64,000 bases of DNA. Source: Bryum argenteum. Lineage: Eukaryota > Streptophyta > Bryopsida > Bryales > Bryaceae. The notes below the pieces were generated by a model. It had not been told where the DNA came from, did no database searches, and saw only the letters and a list, made by a program, of their open reading frames with translations. The first letter of the stretch is position 1; every line of letters starts with the position of its first letter. Positions 23,297 to 36,019 of the stretch are shown here, in pieces. The DNA is taken from contig CM073327.1 in assembly GCA_037043015.1 (NCBI GenBank), positions 6,430,727-6,494,726 on the forward strand. Direction: 5' to 3'. The position numbers and the translations under genes are program-made.

Positions 23297-25290
23297 GCTT
23301 TTACGAAAATGTATGTCAATGATTTCATTCTTCATTGTATGAGTTTATATATTGATTTAGCACCCTTCAACGTAAATGATTTTGTCCAAATTGGATTTCG
23401 GATGAAGAAGTTATGGCTCTGCAAAGTTTCATCGACTAGACTTCATAAACATAATACTACAAATACCATGTGTACATAAGATTTTCTGCAAATGTTTGAA
23501 GATATGAATAAGTTCAAAAGTTGGCACCACATGTTACCTTTCTACACAAAATTTGAGAAGATCCAATAGAAAAATCTTAAATCCCAAAGAAAAAAATAAT
23601 AATAATCAAAAACCATACATTCTATAGCTTGGCTCCAAACACCTTTTTGCATGCAAACCCATAAAAAAACTCCCACCTAAAAGACTTGTCTAAGCAAGCA
23701 CTTTTCTAAGAGCCATATTGGTTTTTAAGAGCAACAAGCTCTAATAACGGCCAAAGTAGTACAAGTGTCAAGTTGAACTTCAAACATGTCATCATCTTTT
23801 GCAGTAAAGGAATCCCTTTATTTGTGTCCAAAACAAAAACAACACATGTTGTCGACGCCCCACTCGAGGTGGGGATAATAAGGGTTGTATATAAAAAAAT
23901 CAATTTTATATACAACCAAAGGGAGATTCCAAGCAAGTTGCACGCTTTGGCAATTTTTTAAAATTATTTTTAAATTTGGTTTTATGTTTTGTTTGGTAGT
24001 GAAAAGGGCATTTGTTTGTTATGGCAGAAATAGGAGCAGAACATCCCTTGGATTTTATTATTTTATTGTTTAATTTTTGCATAATTGGGGTTAAATTTGT
24101 TGCTTTGCATTTAATGAGAGTAGAAATTTAGGGGTAGAGTATATTCAGCAAATAATGGAAAGCATCATCCCCTTTTAGGAATCTAATCACGATCTCGGTC
24201 AAACCAACATGGAAACCCGGTCTTCACTTGGATTTTTTCATTTTTTTATTACTAATTTAGTATTACTAATTGATTAATTAAATTAATTAAATTTTTAAAC
24301 TAACTCATGTATTAATCACATTTTTTATTCTTTTTTTATTGCCTAGAAATATGGCTTAATTTTGTGGAATAGAAAGGAATTATGTACTTGGGGGTGCTAC
24401 ATTCCTTTTTGTGTATGTGGGGATTTTTGGTACAAGGATTAGGCTTATTTATTTAGGGTAAAGAAAATTCTATGAGGGTTAGCTTCTATTGTAAGAAGGA
24501 AATGTATCACTAGGAGCTTTGAATTCAAGTGATGTGTGTATATTACATTTTGAAGTATTTGCATTTTTTCTAAATTAAAGTTTTGTGCAAATTTGAGTTT
24601 TAATTGATCGTATGTAGATTAATTTTTTAATTTAAGAATTTGGGAATTTGCGTAGAAGTTGGGGCGGAAATGAAGAACTAATTCTCGATATTAAGTGTGT
24701 AATTGTAGGATCTAGTATCTAACTTTTACATGTATGTTTAAACTAATACGCCCTCTTGGAATTGTCACGCTCATACCAAAAAGTTATACTATTTATGGGG
24801 CTATAAATACTTTGAAATCTAATATCTTGGGATCTGTTGACCTGCACCTCTATGCCTGCTTCGCTATCAACCCTTAGTGTTAGCATTATCATAAAGTGTT
24901 TCCATGTAGTACTTGCCTTTTTAATACTTTGTACATGGTGTGCCATATGACAACTCTTTAGATCATGATACACTTTACTACATGACTATATGGTTGAAAT
25001 TCCATTGTTGTTCATACTAAGGAGAGAGCGGTACCAATATCGTAGCACTAAGCTTCTTGACCCACAGATACATAATAGTTTCTTCACTCAACAGTAGCAT
25101 GACTGTACTCACGGCAAACATTATAGGGTGCAAAATTTTAGAAACACCTATGAGACCGCCTTCAAAAATTCACACCAAAGAGTCCCAAAATCATGAGTCC
25201 ACTACGATTATCATTCCACTTACATTTCCCCGTGCATGAAAATCACTTCCATTATTATCTTGAAATTCGAGCCATTTTAGAGCACTCTCT
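23297..25290. other. AT-rich intergenic DNA
   Basis: About 2 kb without recognised genes or bounded elements. Confidence 0.5.
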
Positions 25291-25295
25291 CTTAA

Positions 25296-25542
25296 CCCCT
25301 AAAGATCCTTAAAACAAAATTATCAAAAAGAACCTTCTTCTACTTTAGGTCCAAAGAAACTCAATCTAAGCATTAATGAGAAGCTCAAACTGTAGAATCT
25401 TGAAGTTAAGTTAACTCAACCCTTTACTCAAACATCAAATTTGAACAGCTAATTTTTGAGATTATAATGGTCAAAATTGGCTGAATTTTTTTCCTTGCGA
25501 AAATCCCAAAAAGCCATTTCGGCTTTCTTGGATCTTTAGGGG
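25296..25542. mobile_element. TTAA-flanked MITE, family E, type copy
   Basis: 247 bp with perfect 13-bp terminal inverted repeats CCCCTAAAGATCC, flanked by intact TTAA on both sides (25292-25295 and 25543-25546). A subterminal hairpin (AAAGCCATTTCGGCTTT) lies near the right end. No coding capacity. TTAA duplication with a C-rich terminus fits piggyBac-type elements best; Kolobok and Sola3 also target TTAA. Confidence 0.85.
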
Positions 25543-25546
25543 TTAA

Positions 25547-26152
25547 AGAGAGCGAATGTACAAAGCGGCTACTAACCGGCCTAGAGAGGGACGACATGTT
25601 GAAAGTATGGGAGGGGGCTTGTGTAATAACTCGAGGGGCAAAAGCGGAACTATGACAAACACATGAGCTCCATGAAGTAAGGATCATGGGGGTCAAACAA
25701 GCCGAACTTATATTGTCTGCCACCATACAGCCGCCATTTGCATGATGATGGGCGTATACATCATTTTTATCTGAAAAAGAGCATGTGTGTGTTTTTTGGG
25801 TAATCATTCCCCCCTTGCAGAATTTTTTGTGGTCATGGACCTCGTAAGTCAAACTCAGATTCAGGAAATTCCAAATCGCAAATCAAGTGGGAATTGACTT
25901 TTTATCATGCTCGCTAGCCAACTTACATGGAATATCGCGACGACCCAAAGAACAAGGAAATAGAAAGCTACAAAAGCGTAACATCCGCGTATATATGGTT
26001 CTTTTTCTGGAATGTCCATTGACCCCATACGGATTCATAATATACTAGTAAGGTGACTAAGGTCCCCGTCGTCTCGATGGAGAAGCTAAAAAAGTATCAC
26101 GTGTCTACCATTCTCTCGAACGGTATTTTGTTCATCATTTTTATGTGTGCCC

Positions 26153-26154
<2 letters not shown>
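25547..26154. other. Intergenic DNA with a segment repeated at 27.4 kb
   Basis: The stretch 25725-25900 resembles 27425-27600 (GGGCGTA, ACCTGAAAA, CAGATTC.GG, GGGAATTGACTT), an old dispersed repeat of unknown type. No gene. Confidence 0.4.

Positions 26155-26199
<45 letters not shown>
26155..26199. repeat. Poly(T) tract
   Basis: About 45 consecutive T, followed by GGGTAGG-type short repeats. Confidence 0.95.
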
Positions 26200-26200
<1 letters not shown>

Positions 26201-26486
26201 GGTAGGTTTGTACGTAGGTAGGTTGGTACGTAGGTGGGTAGGAGGAATCGCCGTCCGATCCATAACCCAATTTTGTTTTATATATATGTGACCTTAAACC
26301 CTAAGTAACACGCTCACGATGAGATTTTTCTCTCTTTCTAGAAGTCAATTTCAACAAGAGTTTGGAGGATGTAATGAACTTTAAGTACTTTATTAATAAA
26401 TAGGAAGAAATGTGAAATCTTCATTTTATATATGACTTGTTTCTCTTGGAGAAAAAATTTGGATCTTAGTACATGTTCAATAAATT

Positions 26487-26507
26487 TGTGTGTGTGTGTG
26501 TGTGTGT
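26487..26507. repeat. (TG)n microsatellite
   Basis: About ten TG units. Confidence 0.95.
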
Positions 26508-26514
26508 AAGATTG

Positions 26515-26640
26515 GATAGTTGTAACCTAGTCTAAGTGGCCAAGGCATGATGTCTTGGGTCTCAAAACCTCAAAGTCAGCGATTCTTGACCACCTTCTTA
26601 TAATTGAGATATGGTCAAAAACTTAACATCTTTTTCCTAC
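26515..26640 (+). repeat. Possible decayed tRNA-derived SINE
   Basis: CTAGTCTAAGTGGCCAAGG resembles a Pol III A box in context, and CAGCGATTCTTGACC about 45 nt later resembles a degenerate B box (8 of 11 positions). The spacing is right but the match is weak. Confidence 0.3.
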
Positions 26641-26739
26641 TTTTAGATAATCGTAAGATCTTAAAGCTGACTACCATCAGTACTACCATAAACAAAATGC
26701 AACTGTCGGATCTTTACCATTTAGAAGATTCTAACGGTC

Positions 26740-27092
26740 AAAGTCAATGCAATTTTATTTCCAAGATTTGAAGTTTAATGTTGTAAATTTTGAAGGTTGC
26801 CCTTGTAAAATTGGTAAAAGTTTGAAGTTGGAATTTTGAGTAGTAGTATTTTTACAAACAATATTAAAAAAATTAGAAATCAAAAGAAGTCTAAACTTTA
26901 ATTGTTCTAGACTTTAAACCTAAAATTTTAAAATGAAGGTTCTAAAACTGGAATTTTGCTTTGCAAATTTTACCACATACATTTTACTGTATAGGGAGCA
27001 CCCAACAAAAATGTTACTTTTAACCCCTTCATCCAAACTGCCCGAAACAAAAAAACCCATTTCGGCTCCCTTGGGCCCCACTTAGAGGTTAA
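26740..27092. repeat. Right part of a TTAA-type repeat (family F, copy 2)
   Basis: Resembles 236-443 (GCAAATTTTACCACAT.CA) and ends CTTAGAGG then TTAA at 27089-27092, a diverged relative of the TTTAGGGG-TTAA terminus. The left end was not found. Confidence 0.35.
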
Positions 27093-27128
27093 AATTCAAA
27101 TTTCTGTTTTTTTTTTTTTTTTTTTTTT

Positions 27129-27991
27129 AAATTCACATGTACGAATTATTTTATCAACACATAAAAATTGCACGTCACTTGGCCATACGGAAGCCTTTAT
27201 GCGTGCCACGTAAGAATATGCATACATTTAGATTTGTTTATAGGGGGGGGGGGGTCCAGCATGAGCATGTGGGCATGGCCATAGCCTCCTAGTATTATAG
27301 TTGACCAATTATTTTTGCTTTTTTTCGACAAAAATAACGGAGTTTGTTGACCAATTTTCTTAGTGACTGGAGCTATGGCTTCGCGCAAATATGACAAATA
27401 TTAAGAGCTATGCCTTATCCGTCTAACCGCCGCAAATACTTTGCGTCGCATTATTGACGGGCGTACGAGAATTTTTTACCTGAAAAGCGGAATGTGCCAT
27501 GCGTATAATTCGAGGCGGCAATCATTTCCTCTCAGATTCGGGATTCAGGGAGTTCCAAAGAATTGACTTATTTTCATTCTTTCATGATCGGTTTTCGTTT
27601 ATCCTACATACGCGATGCTCCAAAAACCAAGGAATGTTGACTCCAATACTTTACACCTTCTACGTACGGTCTCAATCCGTCCTTGTGTGAAAAATGTCCA
27701 AATAGACCCGGCCTTTTGTTTAACATGATTTTTTACGTATGTCATGGGTGGAATTGCTACGAGAAAAACAACCATCCGTGAATTGTTTGTTAGATGAATT
27801 GCATTACCTACGCATTCTTTTCCATTTCTTAGCAAGGAAACTTTGGATGTGTATGTGGAAATGAATATGAAGGAAATTGTATTAATGTAGAGGAAGCATG
27901 AATTTGTGCATGGATCAATCGCAAGAAAGTAGGTTTTGAGCGTGCATAAGAGTAGAATAGGGTTGCGGGGGTGACGAGTGGCCCTACCAAT
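27129..27991. other. Intergenic DNA
   Basis: Contains the partner of the repeat at 25725-25900 and a run of 11 G at 27243-27253. No gene. Confidence 0.4.
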
Positions 27992-28115
27992 GTTGGCTTA
28001 TCAGACAAAATCCCTATTCATTTGTCAAATACAATGGGATGGACATTTGATACATTGACGACGTCTTAGATGTACATCTCATATAAATTGTCTCTGACAA
28101 ATGAATAAGAATTTT
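27992..28115. mobile_element. Foldback MITE family R, copy 3
   Basis: Left arm TTGGCTTATCAGACAAAAT, right arm GACAAATGAATAAGAATTTTG; the interior has the paired GATGTACAT-type phrases of copy 1. Confidence 0.55.
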
Positions 28116-29316
28116 GAGTAATTATAGGTTGTGTTGTGAGAACATATTTATTATCCAATGTTGCATTATTAGTAGAGTATATGATATTATTGGGCGAGTT
28201 TGAAATAAGGCTATCTTCAACCCCTAAGGTTTTGATACAAGGAGCCTAAAACGGGTCGCTTTGCCTTTGGTTAATTTTTGGGGCTATGAAAGTAAAAGCT
28301 TTTTGCACATCCTGATATTTTTCTCATAACTTTCTAACAAGATCATTCATGCTTCAAATTTTCTTACATATAAGATATCTACAGTAATTTAAATATAGTC
28401 AGGGTAAGTTGAAATTATCTATCCGAAATTGGAGTATATTATCATTGAATCCTCAACAATCCCCCAAGAATAAGCAAATTTGCATAAACTTCAAAAAAAA
28501 CAAATTCAAGAACTGAGATTTTACTTTTTCCACTTTTGGGTTTTTTTTATATGCGAATTTGGTACTAAGGCAAGGTTGGATTTTAGATGCAGCAACTTTT
28601 CAATTGCTCATTTTTTAGGGTCGAAACCGGCCTTTATATTTGACTTTTAGTAAACCCCCCAGCAAAAAAAGCCAAGCTTTTCTCGAGGCATTATGGGTCC
28701 TATGGGGTATATCATGTAAACATGCTCCAAACCAACATAGGAAAGCATGGCTCCCAAAACACTTATTATCCATCCTACAATTACACTAATAGAAACATCA
28801 TGCAAATGGTGAGAATGTGAATTTAAGAATTGGTATACTAGTACATGTACTAGATCTTTCAATTATATACTTATTAAACTTAGGGTCTCCCTTAGAGACG
28901 CGACACATGCTCTTGGTAACGGTACCACCCAACACTTCAAGGCCAAAGTGGTTCGCGTTTGTCTTCGTGTGCAGCTTGCCCTCCTACTACACAAGGTCCG
29001 GTGAGTCTCGGCAAAGAGGCGCGCCTTCTTTCACGGGAGCAACGTTGCTCACGTTAACAGCACGAGGACAAGCTCAAGAGAGAAGCAAGGGAAATTTTGA
29101 GAAGGAAAAGTGAGGGAGGCTTTTCACAAACGGTGGCATTGCACTATTCACCTATCTGCATTGAGAGCTCAAGAGTGAATTTTGGCATTGCAAACACCGT
29201 GGCTTGTCAAAGCCCCCTCTCCTACAGATTGCATAGAGGACTTGCTGGAAACAATAAGAAATGTCATTAAAATCACACCACAAGTTTAAATTATCACCGT
29301 TAAAGAAATATATAAA
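28116..29316. other. AT-rich intergenic DNA
   Basis: A possible family terminus (AACCCCTAAGG) occurs at about 28214, with no partner found. No gene. Confidence 0.4.
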
Positions 29317-29403
29317 AGAAAAAAGAAAAAAGAAAAAAGAAAAAAGAAAAAAGAAAAAAGAAAAAAGAAAAAAGAAAAAAGAAAAAAGAAAAAAGAAAAA
29401 AGA
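29317..29403. repeat. (GAAAAAA)n 7-bp minisatellite
   Basis: About 12 nearly perfect 7-bp units. The Phe/Leu/Ser repeat frame on the other strand (period 7 residues) is its by-product. Confidence 0.95.
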
Positions 29404-29509
29404 AATCAAATTGGGATGGAACATAGAATTTAGGCCATGAAACTTTAGGGGTTAAAAGAGGAAGTTAGAGATGTTTATACTCAATTGCTGCACTCAAATT
29501 AACCCTTAA

Positions 29510-30484
29510 CCCTTAAGCGCCCACGATGTCGAAAAACGACATTTTGGATGTACATCAAAAAACTTTGAAGAGCCATATCTTCTTCATCCGAGGTCCGTTT
29601 TGGATGAAATCACTTGGATTAGGTTCCAAATCAAGTCTAGTTTGTGTTGTAATATTTTCAAGCCCATACAGTAAAGTTTGAATTAATGGAATGCACTTTA
29701 GTGAAGACAACTCTTGTTTTTGGGTTTCCAAGCATGGGGCATGTATTACCATTGCAAGCCAATTATGTGAAATTAAAAATAGTTTTTCATGATTTTTTTT
29801 TTCATGGTCATGATCTTAAGGTGATTCTTAACAACTTTGTAGTGAGAATTTTTTTGATCCAAATGATTTTGCTATTCGATTTGCAATGATGTTTCGTCAA
29901 CATAAAAAGTGAGAAAATGGATGATATTTGAGGAGCTATATCTCCCTCATCCACTGTTGGATTTCAACTTAATTTTTTGGGATGGCCTCCAATTAGAGTC
30001 TAGTCTAAGTGGCAGAAACCTTAACAAGATCGAAGATGTTTTGAAGATAAGGCATGAAATTGAATGCGAAGGGTCTAGTTTTGGACTATTTTTCCTTTGT
30101 AAAATGTTCAGTAGTTTTTACCATTGCATGGCTTTTATTTGAGCCAAGAAATTTTTTTTGATGAATTTTTGTTGGGTAAAGGACTTAATAAGATGAAGGT
30201 GAACATCTTTCTAGTTGGTGATTTTTTCATTGCAATAGGTATATTGGTAGCATTTCCACCTCAAAGTGAAAATGATGAAATTTTGCAGTTTGTTTTTGAT
30301 ATTAATATGTTATAATCTCCCGATCTATAAGGCCTCATGACTCAAATTTGGGTCCACATGATCTTCGATAAGTCTATTACAAGTTTGTACGGTTGAGATC
30401 TTGATAGCTTCTCTTGATTTTCATTTATGACGATTTCTATGGAAATGTGCTTTTCTGCTAAAAATAGGCTCGGGCATTTAGGAG
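29510..30484. mobile_element. TTAA-flanked element G (975 bp)
   Basis: Left end CCCTTAAGCGCCC after TTAA (29506-29509); right end GGGCATTTAGGAG before TTAA (30485-30488), an imperfect inverted match. The interior is AT-rich with an early inverted pair (GTCGAAAAACGAC). The frames inside, up to 78 codons, show no transposase motif. It sits in the TTAA of the terminus of family-E copy 3. Confidence 0.65.
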
Positions 30485-30622
30485 TTAAAGATCCAACAAA
30501 CCCAAACTGACTTATTGGGATTTCCGCAGGTAAAGAATTCCACCAACTTTGACCATTATAATCTCACACTCGGAGAAAAATTGATAGTTCAAATTTTACA
30601 TTTGAGTAAAGGGTCAAGTTAA

Positions 30623-31220
30623 CCCTTAAGAGCATGGCCACCCATCCTGAATAATGGATGAACTCAACTTATATTGTGAGTGGTGGCCCTCAAAAGTGTC
30701 CCACCCATCCTGCAAAACGGATGAACTCAACTTGTTTTAGGGTTAGAAGTTGAGGTTGACCTGCAAATTGGGGTCATTTTGAGGGGCAAGTCATGGGTGG
30801 GGCACCCGGCTTGCAAACCAACTCAACTCAAGTTATTGTGAGGATGATCCACCCTCCCTTCTTAAACGCCCATGGGGTCTGAAACGGGCAGCCCAAAATT
30901 GGATCAGAGCATCTTTTGGACTTGGGCATCATGAATAGTGCACTTTTTGAACTTGGGCATCATGAATAAACCAATCAATGATGAGCTTGCAACCTCCTAC
31001 AAGGTTATGTACAACCCCAACCTACCTACCACAATCCTTTCAAAGCACAAAATCATGCATATAAATTGTGATTTGAATTGTGAAATATCACTTTTTGATT
31101 GCATTAGAAGAAGGTGACGAGTTTGACATCAAAATATAAGTGAAAAGTTTAATACAGTGAGAGCTACTGGGAAGATTATTTTGGAATCAAGCCCCTCGGG
31201 CTTGCTTAAGCCTTTAAGGG
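30623..31220. mobile_element. TTAA-flanked MITE, family A, copy D, interrupted
   Basis: Flanked by TTAA at 30619-30622 and 31221-31224. The left terminus reads CCCTTA, is interrupted by the 233-bp insert at 30629-30861, and resumes AACGCC at 30865; the right terminus is TTTAAGGG. Removing the insert and one TTA leaves 362 bp, exactly the length of the copy at 52373-52734. It shares the family interior (GGGCATCATGAATAGTGCAC, CCAACCTACCTACCACAATC). Confidence 0.8.
30629..30861. mobile_element. Harbinger-like MITE inserted at TTA
   Basis: 233 bp bounded by a TTA duplication (30626-30628, 30862-30864). The left end AGAGCATGGCCACCC resembles Tourist/Harbinger ends; the right end in reverse reads GAAGGGAGGGTGG, so the terminal repeats match only weakly. 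The interior repeats the phrase CCACCCATCCTG.A.AA.GG. Confidence 0.55.
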
Positions 31221-31328
31221 TTAACTTCAAGATCCTACGGTTGGAACTTCTATTGAGTTGGGTCTAAAGTAGAAGAAGGTTCTTTTTGAAAATTTTGACA
31301 AATTTGTATCAAGGATCTTCAGGGTTAA

Positions 31329-34229
31329 CATAACAAAATCACTGCTGAGAAATAGTGTGGGTCGCAGAATGATAAACTAGAATCGACCCAGTAAGCTACT
31401 CTTAGTAGCCCGTAGAATGAGCTTATCGGGGAACATCGAGCGAGGAATCGGGAGATTCGACCAGCAACCATCGGAGCAACGATGTTCACACGGTTCACCC
31501 ATCGACCGCATCGGGATCATCGCGGCAGTTGGCCGTGTGCATGTACCGGGAGCTTCGCATTCCCCGGACCATCCAGCTGATCGACCGAACATTCGAACTT
31601 ACACCCTACTCTACTCTACTACAGTTCCATATCTAGCTAGATCCCTGCCTGCCTGCACTAGGCTAGGCTAGGCTTACCGCAAACCCCCATGCAACTCCAT
31701 TCGCTCCATTTTGCGTCACTTCTAACTGTCACAGTATCGCACCAATCGATCGATCGATCGATCGGATATTCGGATCCAAGCCGTCGATCGGATCGGTCTA
31801 GTTACGTAGCATGATGATCGATCGACCCAATTAGCAGAATAATCGAACCAATGGCACGCAAGCACATCGATCACCCCCCGGGTTCATCGATCAGTTCGAT
31901 CAAATTAGCACCCGAGGCAAGAATCGCACGCGAAAGAAGGCCAAAAGACGAGGGAGGGCAAAAGATGCGGGAGGGGGGTTTGACTGGCATCGAAGCGGAG
32001 ACCGGGGGTTTGTCGATGCACGGGGGAGGTCCAGAAACTGTGAGGAAGCTGTCATGGGGCTCGAATTAGCAATCGATCGAAGTCAACTAGGGGGGGTAGA
32101 GACGATTACGCGATTGAATGTTACTGTATTCGTACGATTGATCGATTGATGCAGATGAATTGAGGGACTGGATTGCTAGTGTCCGCTTTCGGCAGTTTAT
32201 TACGCCCTTCCGGTTTCCTTGGTGTCCATTTCCAGATAGTTTTGTTCAACAACTTGAGCCAGGGCGAGTAATGCGATGGCGAATGGAAGTGTAACTTGAG
32301 CGGAGCGATTGACGCTCCCCGTGCGCCATAGCACCGACGAGGTGATTCATTCGGAGGGAGAGCCTTGTTTCGGTCTGATTGGTGACTGTGTTTCGATCCC
32401 TCTCGAAGAATCATGACACTGCGGCACATCATCACTTGCTATTACCGGTTGTAGAAAGTGTATATCCGGTGTGAGTTTGTGAGAAAATCTTTCCCTGGTC
32501 AGGAACTTACCACCACTTTTCTTAAGAAATTGACAGTTGGGAGAAACTTAGGGCCCATTCCCATGTGACACTCGTCTCCGTCATTAGTCCTTGAAAAATC
32601 ATGGGCCACTATGAGAGCATACCCAGCCCTGGGCCGGGATGCAGGGGCCGGTCTGTAGGGGTTGGGAACCCCTGCTGAAACTGGAGCTCTTGGCTGCCGC
32701 TGTAACTATAGTGTTATCGCAATCTTTGGGTCCCCACGTGTCACTCTTCTGTTTGTAAAAGGGGACAGAAGCCATGGTAAAAGTTGGAAATATGATGAGC
32801 GAAAATTTAGGGGACGTTCCACCCGACTGTCTAGGTTGCGAGGTTGGTATATAGGCTATAGAACCTCGCTCGGTAGAATTGACTCCAACTCTTAGCCTCT
32901 AGAGGATGGGTTGGGCATGCTCTCAAAGGAAGATTATGAAGGGTCACTTCATTTGAGAAAGCACTATTCATCCTAGAAAAGACAAAGTCAAGAGGACAAA
33001 GCCTCCAAATTTGCATTAGGGGTTCTATTTTTATTTCAAGGGCTTGCTACCTCCTCTTGAAATATCATGGGTTCCCGTAAAAGTAATTATGAGTTGGGTT
33101 GCATGGGGATGGCCTGCTTTTTTGACCCCTCTCAATTTTACGACGAAGGACGGGTCTTCCATAGAAATAGGCCCTTATTCAACAATAAAACCCAAAACCA
33201 TAATTTTCCACTGCTAGGCACAAATGAGGGTTTCGATCATATTTTGTAGAACTTTTTCAACTATAGGATCTTAAAGTTAACCAAACATCAAAAAAATCGT
33301 TTTGTACTTTTTTTTTTTTTTTTTTTTTTTTGAGTCAAATGGTGGATTTCCATTGCAAGAAAGAAAATTAACACCGATGCAAAACCTAGCCCGGATTCTC
33401 CAGACTTGTGAGTGACAAATTTAGGGATTTTTAAATAGTACCTAACCTGGAGCTTGTACCTAACGTGGAGCTTGTACCTAACCTGAAACTTGAATCTAAA
33501 ACGTGAGCGAGCTACTGATGAGAGATCGGGGCAGAGAGGTCCGGGTGATGGCCAGGTCGAGTGTTTGCGATGGAACTTGAAGTCCAATTCCTGGGGAGCT
33601 AGAGAAAGCTGCATGTGAGGGGGGGGGGTGTGTATATTGCCAGTGAGGAATGTCATGCCGTATTGTACAGAAAGTGTCGTTACGGCACCACCTGCGTTGG
33701 AATGCCCTCATTCGATGTCGCCGTTGCCTCCGGTAAACTCCGTAATTGTTTACATTTCAACAATGAATATGTAAAATCATAACATTCAAAGTTGGCGTTG
33801 TTCAAGTGGCATAGAGGGACTCCATGATTGTTTTTTTCCAAACATTGAAAATAAAAAGTAAAACAAACCCTAATTATCTAATGTGACAACACTAAATATA
33901 CACATTAGTGTAGTGGCTCATTCTTTTCGCCTTTTTTTAGCTTGATCTTGTTTTCTCTTTTTTTTTGTGGCTCTCACTACTAAACGAGATGGAGGGTGGA
34001 GTTGGCAAAAGTAACCTTGTGGTGTGCAATTGGTGAACTAAATTAAAATTAGCCCAAACTACAGTACTGTGCAAGTACAGTACATCTGTTCACCACTTGT
34101 CTCCTTAGGTGACAGCAATATCTTTTAAATTAGAGTGAGGATCATATTAGTGTTACCTACTCTAATCCTTTTAACAGTATTGACTTTGAGGTCAGATTTT
34201 TTATCTGCCTGATTTTTTACCCACCACTG
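31329..34229. other. Intergenic DNA, less AT-rich, no gene supported
   Basis: Includes (TCGA)n at 31746-31764, a poly(T) tract at 33309-33331 and a run of G near 33620. Frames of up to 122 codons (for example 33288-33656, minus) lack recognisable domains, and that one ends in a poly(A/T)-encoded Lys run. Confidence 0.45.
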
Positions 34230-34430
34230 TAATTGTGAAGAGTTAACAAGAACTCAAAGCTCTCTTCTTTACCTTTGAGGTGGGCTCTCTAAAATGTCAA
34301 GCATTTTCTAGTGGAATTTTTTTGTTGTTTTTTATTTTTTGGGATTTTGTGTTCAAGATGATATGATTGATTTATGTGTGAAATGACATGAACATGTCTT
34401 ATCTCTGAAGACTATAATGGAATTGGGAAC
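34230..34430. repeat. Dispersed repeat, copy 1
   Basis: About 200 bp repeated at 36020-36240 in the same orientation (GAAGAGTTAACAAGAACTC, CCTTTGAGGTGGGCTCTC, GATTTATGTGTGAAATGACA). Confidence 0.75.
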
Positions 34431-36019
34431 AAACGATGATAACCATGAACGAGAGTTTGGAGGTAGAGAACAAGTAAAAAAAAAAAAATGGAAATGGGGA
34501 AATAATAGACGACACGGAACGGGGAACAATGGAACGAGGGAACGAAGAACATGCTACAAATCTTAAAAAAACACGAGGAATCAAAAAGATGGAAATGGAG
34601 GACATGCTATTAATATTAAACAACATGGAGAACTGAGAAGCATGAAACTTGAATATTGATTGCATATCCCATAATTTCAACATCACCAAAAACCTCCAAC
34701 TGAAGTCGTGTTTCTTTATATACATAGGTCTGAATTTTTTATACAATTTATAAATTTCAATATGACCTTTTTGATGTTCGTGTGTGGAGGACACGAGTAA
34801 GGACTTGTCATACATGTAAGGAAGGCTTATACATTTTTGATTGATATTGATTAGATCAATACTGTTTCTTTTCAAATGTTGAAAAATGTGAAGATTCTCT
34901 GACTTTAGTATTAACATCATTTATTTGCTCTTGTATATCATCCATGGATCGGCCCATATTTCTACTCAATCAAACTTCAAATAGATACTAATTACTCTAA
35001 AACAAGCTTAAGACTATCTCCCAAAATCTCATTAACTCCTCAAACTTGAAAGTTAGTTGCATGATTGAGGCATACAAACAGAAATGTTGTCATCTTATTA
35101 TATTATTTTTGACCCAAATAAAGGGTTTCCTTTACTAGAATAAATTCAACATTTTTGAAACACAAGTGATAAATTCACTTTACTCGCTTGATTGCCAACT
35201 TTTTGTTTTCTCAAGTCAACGAGAAGTTTCTAGGGTACTCATATTAATTCCTCTTTTCTACACTTTTTTTAATTTTGCCTCCCAATTTACAAATAATGCC
35301 ATCATTATGTTAATTTGTCTTCAATTAAAACGTTAAATATATTTTGGCATTTTTCAGGTATCATGCCATTGATCGTGCCAGCTCATCTTCCAAGATGATG
35401 GCTAAATAAAAAAGAATAAAAAAAAGATAATGATGTCTTAAAATAAAAGGAAATGAAAAAATACAAATTGAAATAAAAAGTGGGAAAAGACTGTTGACAT
35501 TGCCAAAGATGCCCAATTTTTCCACTCATTGCTTTTAGCATTTCAAGGATGTTCTAAAAAATGGAGAATAAATTGTCCAATAAAAAAGAAAAAAGAAAAA
35601 AAGGGAAAAGGAAGACATGTTTAGAACCATCCCAAGTTCTAATAATATCTGTTTTTGTCTTAGAAGTTGATGGTTGAATGTTTTGAATCTACAAAATCAT
35701 TCTCCTCTAACTTCCAAGTTTATCACCACTACAATATGTTCATCACTATAATGATTGTGGTTTTACACCTTAACCCCTAAAGCTTCTTGTGTGTTTTCAA
35801 GAGTTTGAAACTTCAAAACTGCGATATGGTACCTCTATGCACTCCCACGGTGAGAACCTCTTTTTTTTCTTTTTCTTCCAATTATAAGGTAGTGTATTAA
35901 GGACTATTTTAAGCTATTTTCCAACAAATTGATGGTTTGAAGTTTACCATTTGGGAGATCTATCATAACAAACAAAGTTTATCTCCCAAGTTTTTTTTTG
36001 GAGAACTATGAAGATTTTT
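34431..36019. other. AT-rich intergenic DNA
   Basis: A family-E-like terminus (TTAA at 35770-35773 then CCCCTAAAGCTTC) is present without a recognised partner. No gene. Confidence 0.4.

Larger units (their letters stand above)
29503..31324 (-). mobile_element. TTAA-flanked MITE, family E, copy 3, split by nested insertions
   Basis: Flanked by TTAA at 29499-29502 and 31325-31328. Its left terminus CCCTTAA is interrupted by element G at the TTAA, resumes as AGATCC at 30489, and runs to 30618; element D then interrupts it at an internal TTAA; the remainder (31225-31324) matches the left half of the 25296 copy in reverse. Removing G plus one TTAA (979 bp) and D plus one TTAA (602 bp) leaves 241 bp, close to the 247 and 249 bp of the other copies. 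The arithmetic strongly supports the nesting. Confidence 0.75.

Noticed and set aside
29152-29424. Phe/Leu/Ser repeat frame resembling a membrane protein
   Set aside because: It is the translation of the (GAAAAAA)n minisatellite.
29510-30484. A transposase in element G, the longest TTAA element
   Set aside because: The frames inside are 60-78 codons, AT-driven, and show no acidic catalytic motif or zinc-binding pattern.
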